Source of the DNA: Doris montereyensis
Taxonomy: Eukaryota > Mollusca > Gastropoda > Nudibranchia > Dorididae
Reading direction: 5' to 3'
Length of the DNA: 64,000 nt
NCBI GenBank assembly: GCA_037039925.1
Contig: JAXRKP010000342.1
Location: 100,001 to 164,000 of the forward strand
Made by a program: the position numbers and the translations under genes. Of the stretch, positions 40,850-64,000 are shown in pieces. Every line of letters begins with the position of its first letter. Positions within the stretch are counted from its first letter, which is position 1. The notes beneath the pieces are model-generated. The model did no database searches. It saw only the letters and a program-made list of their open reading frames with translations, and had not been told where the DNA came from.

Positions 40850-42345
40850 TCATAAAAAGTCTAGCAAAATGCCTTTAAGGTCGTTATGGACCCTAGAGTA
40901 AGAGATTATTCAGATTTCTATGGCGTGAAGGGGAGCAAGTGATAGTATATCCCATAGCAGAGTAGTGATAGTATATCCCATAGCAGAGTAGTGATAGTAT
41001 ATCCCATAGCAGAGTAGTGATAGTATATCCCGTAGTGGAGCAGGTGATTAGTATATCTAGTAGCGGAGCAGGTGATAGTATATCTAGTAGCGGGAGCAGG
41101 TGATAGTATATCTAGTAGCGGAGCAGGTGATTAATATATCCCGTAGTGGAGCAGGTGATTAGTATATCTAGTAGTGGAGCAGGTGATAGTATATCCTAGT
41201 AGTGGAGCAGGTGATAGTATATCTAGTAGCGGAGCAGGTGATAGTATATCTAGTAGCGGAGCAGGTGATAGTATATCTGGAGCAGGTGATAGCATAGTGG
41301 AGCAGGTGATAGTATATCCCATAGTGGAGCAGGTGATAGTATATCCCATAGTGGAGCAGGTGATAGTATATCCCCGTAGTGGAGCAGGTGATAGTATATC
41401 CGGAGCGTATCCCATAGTGGAGCAGGTGATAGTATATATCAGGTGATAGTATAGTGGAGCAGGTGATAGTATATCCCGTAGTGGAGCAGGTGATAGTATA
41501 TCTAGTAGCGGAGCAGGTGATAGTATATCCTATAGTGGAGCAGGTGATAGTATATCCCATAGTGGAGCAGGTGATAGTATATCTAGTGGAGCAGGGAGCA
41601 GTGGAGCAGGTGATATCTAGTAGCGGAGCAGGTGATAGTATATCTAGTAGCGGAGCAGGTGATTAATATATCCCGTAGTGGAGCAGGTGATTAGTATATC
41701 TAGTAGCGGAGCAGGTGATAGTATATATAGCGGAGCAGGTGATAGTATATCCCATAGTGGAGCAGGTGATAGCATAGTGGAGCAGGTGATAGTATATCCC
41801 ATAGTGGAGCAGGTGATAGTATATATATCTAGTAGCGGAGCAGGTGATAGTATATCTAGTAGCGGAGCAGGTGAGCAGGTGATATAGTATATCCCATAGT
41901 GGAGCAGGTGATAGTTATCCCATAGTGGAGCAGGTGATAGTATATCCCATAGTGGAGCAGGTGATAGTATATCCCATAGTGGAGCAGGTGATAGTATATC
42001 CCATAGTGGAGCAGGTGATAGTATATCCCATAGTGGAGCAGGTGATAGTATATCCCATAGTGGAGCAGGTGATAGTTATCCCATAGTGGAGCAGGTGATA
42101 GTTATCCCATAGTGGAGTAGGTGATAGTATATCGGAGCAGGTGATAGCGGAGCAGGTGATAGTATATCCCATAGTGGAGCAGGAGCAGGTGATAGTATAT
42201 CCCATAGCGGAGCAGAGCAGGTGATAGTATATCCCATAGTGGAGTAGGTGATAGTATATCCCATAGCGGAGCATTAGCAGGATTCAAAATCAGCACCTCA
42301 CCATTATATAAGTTCAGCAGCCTTACAAGTGCCGCTGTCCGTTGT
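40850..42345 (-). mobile_element. SINE family A split by a 1.3-kb, roughly 26-bp minisatellite
   Basis: The left flank (40860-40948, ATGCCTTTAAGG, TTTCTATGGCGTGAAG) is the 3' part of a minus-strand family A SINE. The right flank (42275-42345, TTAGCAGGATTCAAAATCAG, CACCTCA, CAGCAGCC) is its tRNA-like head. Between them, from about 40945 to 42275, units such as GTGGAGCAGGTGATAGTATA followed by TCCCATA or TCTAGTA repeat about 50 times. The unit resembles the SINE's own GCGGAACAGGTGATAATA segment. Two unit types (TCCCATAG and TCTAGTAG) are interspersed. It starts about 600 bp beyond the HELB stop codon. Confidence 0.82.
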
Positions 42346-42406
42346 TTGGAAGTCCTTTTTTTAACCATAATGAAAAAACCCACTTAAATGCCAGATGATG
42401 AATAGT

Positions 42407-42710
42407 AAAGCGTGTCCCTTCAAAGCCATTAAGGCCCATAGAACTGATGTTATCCCAGTTTCTATAGCGACAAGCGGAAGAGGTGATAATAATCACCCCT
42501 GGACTGGACACTTGTCTTTTGCAGGTTTATGTACTCCCAAACTGTAGCTAGCAGCCCTACAAACTTGCACCAGCATCGAGTGGAAAACCCCCCTGTGTTG
42601 GGTATCTTTCCCAAGGACCACAATCTTGGACCTAGCTTTGCTAGGATTCATACCCAGAATCTCATGATCCCAAGCATGGTAACCTTACCACAATACCATC
42701 AACACCACAC
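42407..42710 (-). mobile_element. SINE family A, minus strand
   Basis: Reverse complement shows the decayed head (GGTAAGGTTACCATGCTTGG), GATCATGAGATTCTGGGTAT, AAAGATACCCAACACAGG and the 3' CGCTATAGAAACTGGGATAA and GGCCTTAATGGCTTTGAAGG blocks. Confidence 0.75.
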
Positions 42711-42813
42711 ATATGATTTATATTCAGAGTACATTTGTGCTCGTGGAAAATAGCATTTGATATGAAAGAAAAGTATAAATTTATCATTAAAGAACATACT
42801 GTTAGTTTATCTA

Positions 42814-42819
42814 TTTAAT
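42814..42819 (-). promoter_or_regulatory. Possible HELB poly(A) signal ATTAAA
   Basis: ATTAAA on the minus strand lies 130 bp past the HELB stop codon. No canonical AATAAA is closer. It is weak evidence on its own. Confidence 0.3.
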
Positions 42820-42948
42820 CAGAAAGAGATACATGTATCACTCATGGAAAATGCATTGTTTGGGAACATTTGTCTCAACAGGTAATATATGGTAATGTTT
42901 TAAAATCAAATTAACATTAACATCGCTGTTTCTACACATTCGAGAAGC

Positions 42949-64000
<21,052 letters not shown>

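Overview
The window is animal nuclear DNA, most likely from a mollusc or another lophotrochozoan. That placement is an inference from three things: intron-rich metazoan genes (introns of about 0.3-6 kb), very abundant (GA)n, (AT)n and trinucleotide microsatellites, and several tRNA-derived SINE families. No species can be named from the sequence. It shows no bacterial or operon-like organisation.

Three conserved genes can be read exon by exon. (1) The 3' part of an ARID1 (BAF250/Osa) gene lies on the + strand, about 2.8-10.9 kb. It carries the ARID DNA-binding domain, a Pro/Gly/Met-rich linker and the C-terminal BAF250_C region, followed by AT-rich 3' sequence to about 15.1 kb. (2) A complete five-exon MGST3 gene (microsomal glutathione S-transferase 3, MAPEG family) lies on the - strand, 33.9 to 27.3 kb. 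(3) A HELB gene (DNA helicase B, superfamily 1B) lies on the - strand from beyond the right edge (64 kb) down to a stop at 42.95 kb. Twelve exons carry the helicase core from Walker A to motif VI plus the C-terminal tail. The three proteins act in different processes (chromatin remodelling, glutathione/eicosanoid chemistry, replication stress) and nothing suggests they work together.

The rest is repeats. The 15-27 kb gap holds long CT/GA and AT arrays, an internally reduced THAP-domain transposon relic, a 210-bp-arm inverted repeat, a 37-bp minisatellite and SINEs. The 34-43 kb gap holds an 18-bp satellite, a frame-preserving acidic repeat, two TA-flanked MITEs and a 1.3-kb minisatellite. The HELB introns hold an inactive RTE-like retrotransposon, a fragment of a Polinton/adintovirus-type packaging ATPase, SINEs and a minisatellite built from an exon-intron junction.

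Two themes stand out. First, minisatellites repeatedly start inside something functional: three inside SINE copies and one across the splice donor of a HELB exon. Second, almost every coding exon contains one-base gains or losses, often in short homopolymers, while splice sites and protein similarity are intact. This looks like uncorrected long-read error rather than gene decay, so the reading frames quoted here jump between frames. SINE families are named A to E here only for cross-reference.
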